Part shown: in pieces, positions 40,106 through 47,391 of the stretch | Layout of the letters: each line of letters begins with the position of its first letter | Numbering within the stretch: position 1 is the first letter of the stretch | Assembly: GCA_040902895.1 (NCBI GenBank) | Contig: JBBDWL010000076.1 | Span: 62,001-126,000 of the forward strand | Direction of reading: 5' to 3' | DNA from: JALYRV01 sp040902895 | GTDB taxonomy: Bacteria > Acidobacteriota > Vicinamibacteria > Vicinamibacterales > SCN-69-37 | DNA length: 64,000 nucleotides | Translations under genes and position numbers: made by a program | Notes under the pieces: model-generated | What the model saw: only the letters and a program-made list of their open reading frames with translations | What the model was told of the DNA's origin: nothing | The model's database searches: none

Positions 40106-41634
40106 GCGCCGGCGCGCCGCTCGTCTACATCGTCGGCGCCGGGCCGGGCGATCCGTCACTGATCTCGCTGCGCGGCTATCGCTGTCTCACACGCGCCGAC
40201 GTCGTCATCTATGACCACCGCGTGCAGGCCCGCCTGCTGCGGTGGGCGCCGCCTTCCGCCGAGCGCATCGACGTAGGCCGCTCGTCGCAGAAGCCGCTCG
40301 AGCAGGACGCCATCGCGCTGCTCGTTGCCGAGAAAGCTCGCGAGGGCCGGCTCGTCGTGCGCCTCAAGTGGGGCGACCCTTTCGTGTTCGACACGGGCGG
40401 CAAGGAAGCGCTGCTGCTCGCGCAGCACGGCATCCCCTTCGAAATCATTCCCGGCATTCCTGCCGCGATTGCCGCGCCGGCGTACGCGGGCATTCCCGTC
40501 ACCTATCCTGCGGCGGGCGACACCCTCGTCATCATCCGCGGCGCCGAAACCGCGACCACGGACCCGCCCGACGTCGACTGGGCCGCGCTGGCAAAGATGG
40601 ACGGCTCGCTGGTCTGCTACGCAGGTCCGCGCCAGCTTCCGGCGATCGCGAAAGCGCTGATTGCGAACGGACGCGCGCAGGACGAACCAGCGGTACTCAT
40701 TCGCAACGGCACACTGGCCACGCAACAGACCACTGTGACTACCCTTGGCGAACTGGCCGAGGCGGTAGACGAACGCCGCACGTCGCTGTTGATCGTCGGT
40801 GCCGCCGCGGATCTGCGCGAGCATCTGCAGTGGTTCGACAAGCGCCCGCTCTTCGGCCGCCGCGTCGTCGTCACGCGTCCGCGCGAGCAGGCGCGCGAGC
40901 TCGTGGAGCGGCTCGAGGAAGCCGGCGCGGAGGCGATCGAAGCGCCGATGGTCGCGACCGAGCCGCCTGAAGACGACACGATGCTGGTCGAGGCAGCGCG
41001 ACAGGCGGCCTCGTTCGACTGGATTGTCTTCACGACCGCGACAGCGGTCGAAAGCTTTCTGCGCGTCCTGCTCGACGGGCAGGGCGACATCAGAACGCTC
41101 AAAGGCGTGCAGCTGTGCGCCATCGGTCCCTCGACCGCCGATCGTCTGTCGGCATTCGGCATCAGGCCGGATCTGGCGCCGGCCGAGTACGGCATCGAGG
41201 CGATTGCCAATGCCCTCGGCGGCTCGGAAAACGCGCGCATTCTGATCATCAGGCCCGATCACGTGCGCGATGTGCTTGCGAGGCATCTGCAGGATCGGGG
41301 CGCCGACGTCACCGACGTGATCGCCTATCGCACGGTGCCGGCGCTCGATACGGGACACGACATCTATCGCATGCTGCTCGATGGCAAGGTCGACGCCGTC
41401 ACGTTCACGAGCGCCGCGACGGTGAGCCAGTTCGTGGAGCTGCTGGGGCCCGAGCAGGCGATCGACTTGTTGAAGGGAACGATCGTGGCAGCCATTGGTC
41501 CCGTCACGGCGGAAGCCGCCGGCCAGCTCGGCGTGGCCGTACAGGTCATGCCCGTGCGCTACGACGTCGAAGCGCTGGTGGACTCACTGATCGAGTACTT
41601 CGCAGACAGGCAGGCCCTAGGCGCTAGGCGCTAG
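40102..41634 (+). CDS. Fused uroporphyrinogen-III methyltransferase and synthase (CobA-HemD)
   Basis: 510-residue bifunctional enzyme for siroheme/cobamide and heme synthesis. The SUMT half (1-245) begins VYIVGAGPGDPSLISLRG and has AGIPVTYP. The usual GGDPFVFGRGGEE reads WGDPFVFDTGGKEA, a departure at the SAM-binding loop. The HemD half (about 250-510) starts RRVVVTRPREQARELVERL and holds DWIVFTTATAVESF and DAVTFTSAATVSQF. ATGA overlap with the VWA gene. Its last codons (ALGARR) lie in the left arm of an inverted repeat. Whether the methyltransferase half is active is uncertain. Confidence 0.9.
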   Translation: MSAGAPLVYIVGAGPGDPSLISLRGYRCLTRADVVIYDHRVQARLLRWAPPSAERIDVGRSSQKPLEQDAIALLVAEKAREGRLVVRLKWGDPFVFDTGGKEALLLAQHGIPFEIIPGIPAAIAAPAYAGIPVTYPAAGDTLVIIRGAETATTDPPDVDWAALAKMDGSLVCYAGPRQLPAIAKALIANGRAQDEPAVLIRNGTLATQQTTVTTLGELAEAVDERRTSLLIVGAAADLREHLQWFDKRPLFGRRVVVTRPREQARELVERLEEAGAEAIEAPMVATEPPEDDTMLVEAARQAASFDWIVFTTATAVESFLRVLLDGQGDIRTLKGVQLCAIGPSTADRLSAFGIRPDLAPAEYGIEAIANALGGSENARILIIRPDHVRDVLARHLQDRGADVTDVIAYRTVPALDTGHDIYRMLLDGKVDAVTFTSAATVSQFVELLGPEQAIDLLKGTIVAAIGPVTAEAAGQLGVAVQVMPVRYDVEALVDSLIEYFADRQALGARR

Positions 41635-41776
41635 GCCCTAGGCCTTAGGCCCTGGGCCCTGGGCCTGAGCCGGCTCGCACAACGGCTCGCCGGCTAACCA
41701 AAAGAAAACCCCGCGGGCCTTTGTGCCTGCGGGGTCATGCCTAAGGCCTAGGGCCTAGCGCCTAAGGCCTAGGGCC
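41613..41776. repeat. 37-bp imperfect inverted repeat around a terminator
   Basis: Arms at 41613-41649 and 41740-41776 match at 35 of 37 positions as reverse complements. They are made of CTAGGC/CCTAGG units (CCCTAGGCGCTAGGCGCTAG at the left). The left arm covers the stop of cobA-hemD, and the terminator lies between the arms. No transposase or terminal duplication seen. Confidence 0.85.
41700..41734 (-). terminator. Terminator for the minus-strand exported protein gene
   Basis: Stem CCCCGCAGGC / GCCCGCGGGG (10 bp with one G-U) and loop ACAAAG on the minus strand, followed by TTTTCTTTT. It is 48 bases after the stop at 41782. It may also stop plus-strand transcription from cobA-hemD by its stem, though that side lacks a T run. 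Confidence 0.85.
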
Positions 41777-41781
41777 TGTCA

Positions 41782-42675
41782 TTACCGCCGCATGCGCAGC
41801 GGCTCGTCGAGCCTGAGCCTGAGGATCGTGCCGGCATCGAGTTTGACGTCGCTGCCTTCAGTGGCTGCGATCGTGCCGCCCGCGCCAATCACGGCGCCCA
41901 GAATGGCGCCCTTGATCCCGCCGATGATGCCGCCGATGATGGCGCCCACGCCCGCGCCACCGCCGATCTTCGCGACTTCATTGTCCTTGTCGGCCTTGAG
42001 CACCTCGGTGAGCGTGCCGCGCATCTCATAGTTGCGGCCGTTGACCGTGATTTGATCGAACGCCAGGGTCATCTCGCCGCGTCGATCCGTACGGCTGGCG
42101 CTGTCGACCGAGCTCACCACGCCGCGCACGCGCGACCCGGCGGGGATCAGCAGCCGGTCCTGCCCGTCGATGTGCTGATACACGTCGGCCGCAGTGGTGG
42201 CTTCGAACCGCTGCTCGACGGTGGCTGTCTCGGAGCTCAGCGCCTGCGACAGCCTCACGTCGATCTCGGTGCCGGCCGGCACTTCGCCGGGCGCGCCGAA
42301 GCGATCGCGCCGCATGCCCGTCGTACCGACGCCGGTCGTGCCGCCGCGGATGCCGCTGGCGGCCGCCCGTGCGCGCGACTGCAGCGACTGCAGGCGGTTG
42401 CGGACGTCGTTGTACTGCGCGCGCGTGATGCGCTCGCCTTTCCGCTGTTTGACTTTCAGATAGATGACTTCTTCGCGCAGCATCTCGAATTCGGTGTTGC
42501 CGAGCGCGTTGTTGCGCGCGCGGGCGGCGTCGACGTCAGCCGCGACGTCGTTCGACAGGACTTCGAGCCGCTCGATATCGGCGCGCGTCACCGTCTGGGC
42601 GTCGGCGGGAGCCGCCATGAACAGGGTCAGCATGGCCGCGAAAACGAACGGCAGCCGTCGTGTAAACACACTCAT
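41782..42675 (-). CDS. Exported protein with glycine-zipper segment
   Basis: 297-residue protein, family not recognised. Signal peptide at 1-27 (AAPADAQ), then a helical region (30-110), a Gly/Thr-rich linker, and a C-terminal domain (about 135-297) that may be beta-rich. It contains the glycine-zipper GGGAGVGAIIGGIIGGIKGA near residue 245, a pattern that can span or insert in a membrane. AGGAGG stands 7 bases before ATG 42675. A terminator follows. Divergent from ispG. Perhaps an outer-membrane stability protein; not proven. Confidence 0.75.
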   Translation of the reverse strand: MSVFTRRLPFVFAAMLTLFMAAPADAQTVTRADIERLEVLSNDVAADVDAARARNNALGNTEFEMLREEVIYLKVKQRKGERITRAQYNDVRNRLQSLQSRARAAASGIRGGTTGVGTTGMRRDRFGAPGEVPAGTEIDVRLSQALSSETATVEQRFEATTAADVYQHIDGQDRLLIPAGSRVRGVVSSVDSASRTDRRGEMTLAFDQITVNGRNYEMRGTLTEVLKADKDNEVAKIGGGAGVGAIIGGIIGGIKGAILGAVIGAGGTIAATEGSDVKLDAGTILRLRLDEPLRMRR

Positions 42676-42735
42676 TTCAAAACCTCCTGAGGTCCGTCCG
42701 TGAGGTAGTGCAATTTGGACGCCGGGCCAGCTCAT

Positions 42736-42772
42736 CGGGTTTGCCGGTATCATTAACGCAGCGGCAAACCCG
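42736..42772 (+). promoter_or_regulatory. 10-bp perfect palindrome with -10-like box upstream of ispG
   Basis: CGGGTTTGCC (42736-42745) and GGCAAACCCG (42763-42772) are exact reverse complements with a 17-base spacer that holds TATCAT (42748-42753). It lies right before the ispG start and could be a repressor site overlapping the promoter or an mRNA hairpin. Confidence 0.55.
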
Positions 42773-42793
42773 AGAGTGGATCGCCAATCGTCA

Positions 42794-44035
42794 ATGAACA
42801 CTGTCCGCCTCCATCGCACCATTGGCGTCAAAGTCGGCCGCATCCAGGTCGGCGGCGGAGCGCCGATCGTCGTGCAATCGATGACGATGACGGATACGGC
42901 TGACGCGGCGGCGACGGCGCGGCAATGTGTCGAGCTGGCCGAAGCCGGGTCCGAGATCGTGCGGGTGACCGTCAACCTGCCTGAGGCGGCCGCGGCTGTG
43001 CCCGAGATCCGGCAGCGCATGCTCGACGCGGGTTGCGCCGCGCCCCTCATCGGTGACTTCCACTACAACGGCCACCTCCTGCTTACCCGTTTTCCGGATT
43101 GCGCGACGGCGCTCGACAAATACCGAATCAATCCGGGCAATGTCGGCACGGGCAAGCGGCGCGACGAGCAGTTCGCCACGATCTGCGCGGTTGCGCGAGA
43201 TCACGGCAAGCCGGTGCGGATTGGCGTCAACGGCGGCTCGCTCAACCAGGAGCTCGTTGTCGCGAAGATGCAGGAAAACACCGACCGCGCGCTCGGCAAA
43301 TCCTCGGAGGAGATCATCAACGAGTGCATGGTGCTGTCGGCCCTGCAGTCGACGGAGCTGGCGCTCGAGAGCGGGCTCCGGAAGGATCAGATCATCATCT
43401 CGTGCAAGGTGTCGAGGCCGCGGGATCTGATCGCGGTGTATCGCGATCTCGCGCGCAAGACCGATCAGCCGCTGCACCTCGGACTCACCGAAGCCGGCAT
43501 GGGCACGAAAGGCCTCGTCTGGTCGTCGGCGGCGATGGGCGTGCTGCTCAACGAAGGGATCGGCGACACGATCCGCGTGTCGTTGACGCCGAAGCCGGGC
43601 GGCGATCGCCGCGAAGAAGTTTATGCCGCCTGCGAGCTGCTGCAGTCGCTCGGGCTGCGCACGTTCTCACCAAGCATCACGGCATGTCCCGGATGCGGGC
43701 GCACCACGAGCACGACGTTCCAACAACTTGCCGAGCGCATTCAGGAGTACGTGCGCGAACAGATGCCAGTCTGGAAGCAGACGCGCGAAGGCGTCGAGAC
43801 CATGACCGTCGCGGTGATGGGCTGTATCGTCAACGGACCTGGCGAGTCGAAGGCTGCCAGCATCGGCATCAGCCTTCCCGGCACCGGCGAGTCGCCGAAC
43901 TGTCCCATCTTCATCGACGGCGTGCACGCGACGACGCTGCGGGGCACATACGACGAGCTGGCCGACGCCTTCCAGCGGCTGGTCGACGACTATGTCGACA
44001 AGAACTATCCACCGACAGCAGGGGCGCGGGCCTGA
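42794..44035 (+). CDS. ispG: 4-hydroxy-3-methylbut-2-enyl diphosphate synthase IspG
   Basis: Iron-sulfur enzyme of the MEP isoprenoid pathway, 413 residues, cytosolic. It reduces MEcPP to HMBPP. The TIM-barrel part begins VKVGRIQVGGGAPIVVQSMTMTDT and has NPGNVG. The cluster cysteines are in CPGCGR and in AVMGCIVNGPGE. ATG 42794 gives the usual N-terminus; GTG 42776 six codons upstream is an alternative. With dxr elsewhere in the window it shows the MEP route is used. Confidence 0.95.
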   Translation: MNTVRLHRTIGVKVGRIQVGGGAPIVVQSMTMTDTADAAATARQCVELAEAGSEIVRVTVNLPEAAAAVPEIRQRMLDAGCAAPLIGDFHYNGHLLLTRFPDCATALDKYRINPGNVGTGKRRDEQFATICAVARDHGKPVRIGVNGGSLNQELVVAKMQENTDRALGKSSEEIINECMVLSALQSTELALESGLRKDQIIISCKVSRPRDLIAVYRDLARKTDQPLHLGLTEAGMGTKGLVWSSAAMGVLLNEGIGDTIRVSLTPKPGGDRREEVYAACELLQSLGLRTFSPSITACPGCGRTTSTTFQQLAERIQEYVREQMPVWKQTREGVETMTVAVMGCIVNGPGESKAASIGISLPGTGESPNCPIFIDGVHATTLRGTYDELADAFQRLVDDYVDKNYPPTAGARA

Positions 44036-44520
44036 TCGCCGTCGTCATGGGCGTATCGGGGGCGGGCAAGACGCGTGTCGGCCGCGCGCTGGCCCGCAAG
44101 CTCGGGTGGCCGTTCCTCGACGCCGACGATTTCCATTCCCCTTCGAATGTCGCGAAGATGCGCGGCGGCACGCCGCTGGAGCCGTCGGATCGCGTCGCGT
44201 GGCTGCAGGCGATGCGGGCTGCTCTGGCGAAGGTCGAAGAAACCGACGGCAATGCGGTGCTCGCGTGTTCGGCGCTGCAACAGGCATTTCGCGCGTCTCT
44301 GCGTGAGGGCTTCAACGACCTGCGATTCGTCCACCTGAAGGCCGATCGCGAGCTGATACGCGCGCGCGTCGGGAGGCGCGGCGATCACTTCATGCCGGTT
44401 TCGCTTGTCGACAGCCAGTTCGAGACGCTGGAAGAGCCGGAGGATGCGCTCGTCATCGACGCGTCGAAGGCTCCCGAAGTTATCGTGCAGGAGATCGCGC
44501 GCAATCTCGTGGGCGGCTGA
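44032..44520 (+). CDS. gntK: Gluconokinase-like carbohydrate kinase
   Basis: 162-residue P-loop kinase that should phosphorylate gluconate. It shows MGVSGAGKTRVGRALARKLG (Walker A), FLDADDFHSPSNVAKMRGG, the CSALQQAFRASLR segment and MPVSLVDSQFETLEEP, all typical of GntK. The start is uncertain. CTG 44032 would overlap the ispG stop as CTGA and supply the first beta strand (LIAVVM), whereas ATG 44047 would cut it. The strand is needed for the fold, so 44032 is preferred. Confidence 0.88.
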   Translation: MIAVVMGVSGAGKTRVGRALARKLGWPFLDADDFHSPSNVAKMRGGTPLEPSDRVAWLQAMRAALAKVEETDGNAVLACSALQQAFRASLREGFNDLRFVHLKADRELIRARVGRRGDHFMPVSLVDSQFETLEEPEDALVIDASKAPEVIVQEIARNLVGG

Positions 44521-44551
44521 CAGGGGCTTATTTCGTTCCTGCCGCGTGCGG

Positions 44552-44557
44552 TAGTAT
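44552..44557 (+). promoter_or_regulatory. -10-like box TAGTAT, 7 bases before a start codon
   Basis: TAGTAT ends exactly 7 bases before ATG 44565 of the S9 peptidase. With normal spacing the transcript would begin at or next to the ATG. Confidence 0.45.
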
Positions 44558-44564
44558 GCCCCGC

Positions 44565-47339
44565 ATGCGACGCTCATTCTTCGGTCCCGCGCTGCTGATC
44601 GCGGCCCTGTGCGCCAGCACCACGTCCCTGTCCACCCAGTCGAAGCCGGTCTTGACGCCGGCCGATTACGGCAGATTCGAAACGCTCGGATTTGGCGGCG
44701 CGCGCGGCGGGCTGTCGCCTGACGGCGCGTGGCTCGTGTACGCCGTCTCGCGCTCGAACCGCAACAACGAGCTGCGAATCAAGAAGCTTTCCGACGGCAC
44801 CGAGAAAATCGTGGCGTTCGGCGCCTCGCCGGTCTTCTCGGACGACTCGCGCTGGCTGGCGTATGCGATCGGGATGTCCGAAACCGATCAGGAGAAGCTG
44901 CGTCGCGACAAGAAGCCCGTGCAGAACACGCTCGGGCTGATGAACCTCGCGACCGGCGAGATGACCGCGGTCGATGGTGTGCAGAGTTTTTCATTCGACG
45001 GCACGGGGGCCTATCTCGCGATGCGCCGCTACCCACTTGAGCGGCCCGCAGGCGCGCCGGCGCCGAATCCGGATGAGCCCGGCGGCACCACGCTGATCGT
45101 ACGCACACTGGCCACGGGCACTGACGCCAGCTTCGGCAACGTCAACGAGTACGCGTGGCAACCGAAAGGCAACCTTTTGGCGATGGCCATTTCCGCGGCC
45201 GACAAGGCCGGCAACGGCCTGCAGCTGCTGAATCCCGCGACACAGGTGCTGCGGGTGCTCGATTCGGGCGCTTCGATCTATTCCATGCTCACGTGGCGCA
45301 AGGACAGCGCGGATCTGGCGGCCCTCAAGTCGAAGACGGACGAGAAGCGGGAAGGCCCGACCCATGTCGCGCTCGCCTGGAAGACCCTCGGCGCCGCGCA
45401 CGAACAGAAACACATGTTCGATCCGACGGCGAACGGCAATTTCGCCACGGGCGAGAGAATCGTCGCGTACCGCCGCCCGTCGTGGTCGCACGACGGCAGC
45501 ATCGTGTTTGCCGGCAGCGCGCCATGGATGGCCAAGCCTGAGAAGACGCCGGACGAGAAGAAACCAGAGCCGAGCGTCACCGCCGACGATCGTGTAGACG
45601 TCGACATCTGGCATCCCAAGGACGCCGAAGTCATGCCGCTGCAGAAGACGAGCGCGGCAGCGGCGCGGCGGCGCAACGTTCCCGGCGCATGGCGTCTCGA
45701 CACGAACAGATTCGTCAAGCTCGGCGACGCGCACACGGAGATCGTCACGCCACTGCGGCGTCGTCCGTACGCGCTCGTGCAGACGTGGACCCCCTATGCG
45801 ATGCAGCGCAGCATCGGCCGTGGCGCGTACGACGTTTCGCTCGTCGATCTCGCCACGGGCCAGCGCACCAGGCTTCGCGACAACGTCAACGACGACTTCG
45901 TGCAGGCCAGCACGGGCGGACGCTACGTGCTGTTTCTCGAGAACGATCAGTTCTGGACGATCGACACGACCACGAAAGCGATCGCGAACATCACCAGGGG
46001 GCTGCCATCGGTTTTCGTGGATCGAGAATCGGACGTCACGACCGCGCAGAAGCCCGCATTCGGCGCCGGCGGCTGGACGAAAGACGACCAGCATGTGCTT
46101 CTCTACGACCGGTTCGACATCTGGCGAGTCGCGGCCGACGGCAGCGGCGCGGTAAAACTGACGGATGGCGCACGCGAATCCGTGCGGCACCGGCTTCTGC
46201 GGCTCGATCCTGAAGAGGAATTCGTCGCCCTCGACGCGCCCCGTCACGTCAGCCTGTTCAACATCTGGACGAAGGAATCGGGCTTCGGCGTTCTCGATGG
46301 CGCGCGCGTGTCACGCGCCGTGTGGATGAAGAAGGATGTCGCCCGGCTTGGCAAAGCCGAGAAGGCCGGCGTGTTCAGCTTCGTCGTGCAGGCGTTCGAT
46401 GACCCGCCCGACGTGTTCATCGCCGGCTCCGATCTCAGCACGGCAAAGCAGGTGACGTCGCTGAATCCTTTCCAGCCGGAGTACGCGTGGGGCCGCGCGG
46501 AGCTCATCGAGTATCGGAACAAGAAGGGCACGCGTCTGCAGGGCATCCTGCACTACCCCGCCAATCACGATCCCTCGAAGAAATACCCGATGGTTGTCTA
46601 CATGTACGAGCGGCTCTCGGATGGCCTGCATCGCTACGTCGCGCCCGACGAGCGCTCTCCCTACAACGTCGCCGCGTTCACGCAGCGCGGCTACTTCGTG
46701 CTGCAGCCCGACATCGTCTTTCAGCCGCGCCAGCCCGGCCTGTCGGTTGCCGATTGCGTCGGCGCGGCGGTCGCCAAGGTGTCATCGATGGGCGTTGTCG
46801 ATCCTTCGAAGATTGGCATCACGGGACACTCGTGGGGCGGCTTCGATACGGTCTTTCTCGCGACGAGCACGAATCTGTTTGCCGCCGCCGTGGCGGGCGC
46901 GCCCATCACGAATCTCGTGAGCAACTACGGCAACCACCACTGGAGCTCGGGCATCGCCGAAACCGATCACATCGAAACCGGACAACAGCGCATGGAAGTG
47001 CCCATCTACGAGGATCCCGAGGCGTACCTGCGCAACTCGGCGGTCTTCAATGTGCACATGATGACGACGCCGCTGATGGTGATGTTCGGCGAGTCTGACG
47101 GCACGGTGCACTTCCATCAGGGTGTGGAGCTGTACAACATCGCGCGCCGCGCGGGCAAACAGGTCGTCATGCTGGTCTATCCCGGCGAGGATCATGGCTT
47201 GCGGCGCCGCCCGAATCAGCTCGATTATCACCGCCGCATTCAGGCGTGGTTCGCGCACTACCTGCAAGGCGAACCTGCCGAGAAATGGATTACGGAAGGG
47301 ACGTCGTTTCTGGCGAAGGAAGCGGCGAAAGGGAAATAG
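44565..47339 (+). CDS. Exported S9-family prolyl oligopeptidase-like peptidase
   Basis: 924-residue protein with a signal peptide (MRRSFFGPALLIAALCAST). The first 640 residues form a propeller domain with repeated blocks such as LSPDGAWLVYAVSR. The C-terminal alpha/beta-hydrolase (about 650-924) has the nucleophile in GHSWGGFD, Asp in FGESDGTVHF and His in GEDHGLRRR. Such enzymes cleave after proline or remove acylated residues. ATG 44565 is chosen over 44556 because it begins the signal peptide. Confidence 0.92.
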   Translation: MRRSFFGPALLIAALCASTTSLSTQSKPVLTPADYGRFETLGFGGARGGLSPDGAWLVYAVSRSNRNNELRIKKLSDGTEKIVAFGASPVFSDDSRWLAYAIGMSETDQEKLRRDKKPVQNTLGLMNLATGEMTAVDGVQSFSFDGTGAYLAMRRYPLERPAGAPAPNPDEPGGTTLIVRTLATGTDASFGNVNEYAWQPKGNLLAMAISAADKAGNGLQLLNPATQVLRVLDSGASIYSMLTWRKDSADLAALKSKTDEKREGPTHVALAWKTLGAAHEQKHMFDPTANGNFATGERIVAYRRPSWSHDGSIVFAGSAPWMAKPEKTPDEKKPEPSVTADDRVDVDIWHPKDAEVMPLQKTSAAAARRRNVPGAWRLDTNRFVKLGDAHTEIVTPLRRRPYALVQTWTPYAMQRSIGRGAYDVSLVDLATGQRTRLRDNVNDDFVQASTGGRYVLFLENDQFWTIDTTTKAIANITRGLPSVFVDRESDVTTAQKPAFGAGGWTKDDQHVLLYDRFDIWRVAADGSGAVKLTDGARESVRHRLLRLDPEEEFVALDAPRHVSLFNIWTKESGFGVLDGARVSRAVWMKKDVARLGKAEKAGVFSFVVQAFDDPPDVFIAGSDLSTAKQVTSLNPFQPEYAWGRAELIEYRNKKGTRLQGILHYPANHDPSKKYPMVVYMYERLSDGLHRYVAPDERSPYNVAAFTQRGYFVLQPDIVFQPRQPGLSVADCVGAAVAKVSSMGVVDPSKIGITGHSWGGFDTVFLATSTNLFAAAVAGAPITNLVSNYGNHHWSSGIAETDHIETGQQRMEVPIYEDPEAYLRNSAVFNVHMMTTPLMVMFGESDGTVHFHQGVELYNIARRAGKQVVMLVYPGEDHGLRRRPNQLDYHRRIQAWFAHYLQGEPAEKWITEGTSFLAKEAAKGK

Positions 47340-47391
47340 CGATTCGGTCCGGCCGCGCAGGTGCAGCGCGTCGCGCCGCCCGATCGGCGGC

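Noticed and set aside
41613..41776. Insertion sequence
   Set aside because: Only about 164 bp, no transposase frame and no target duplication.
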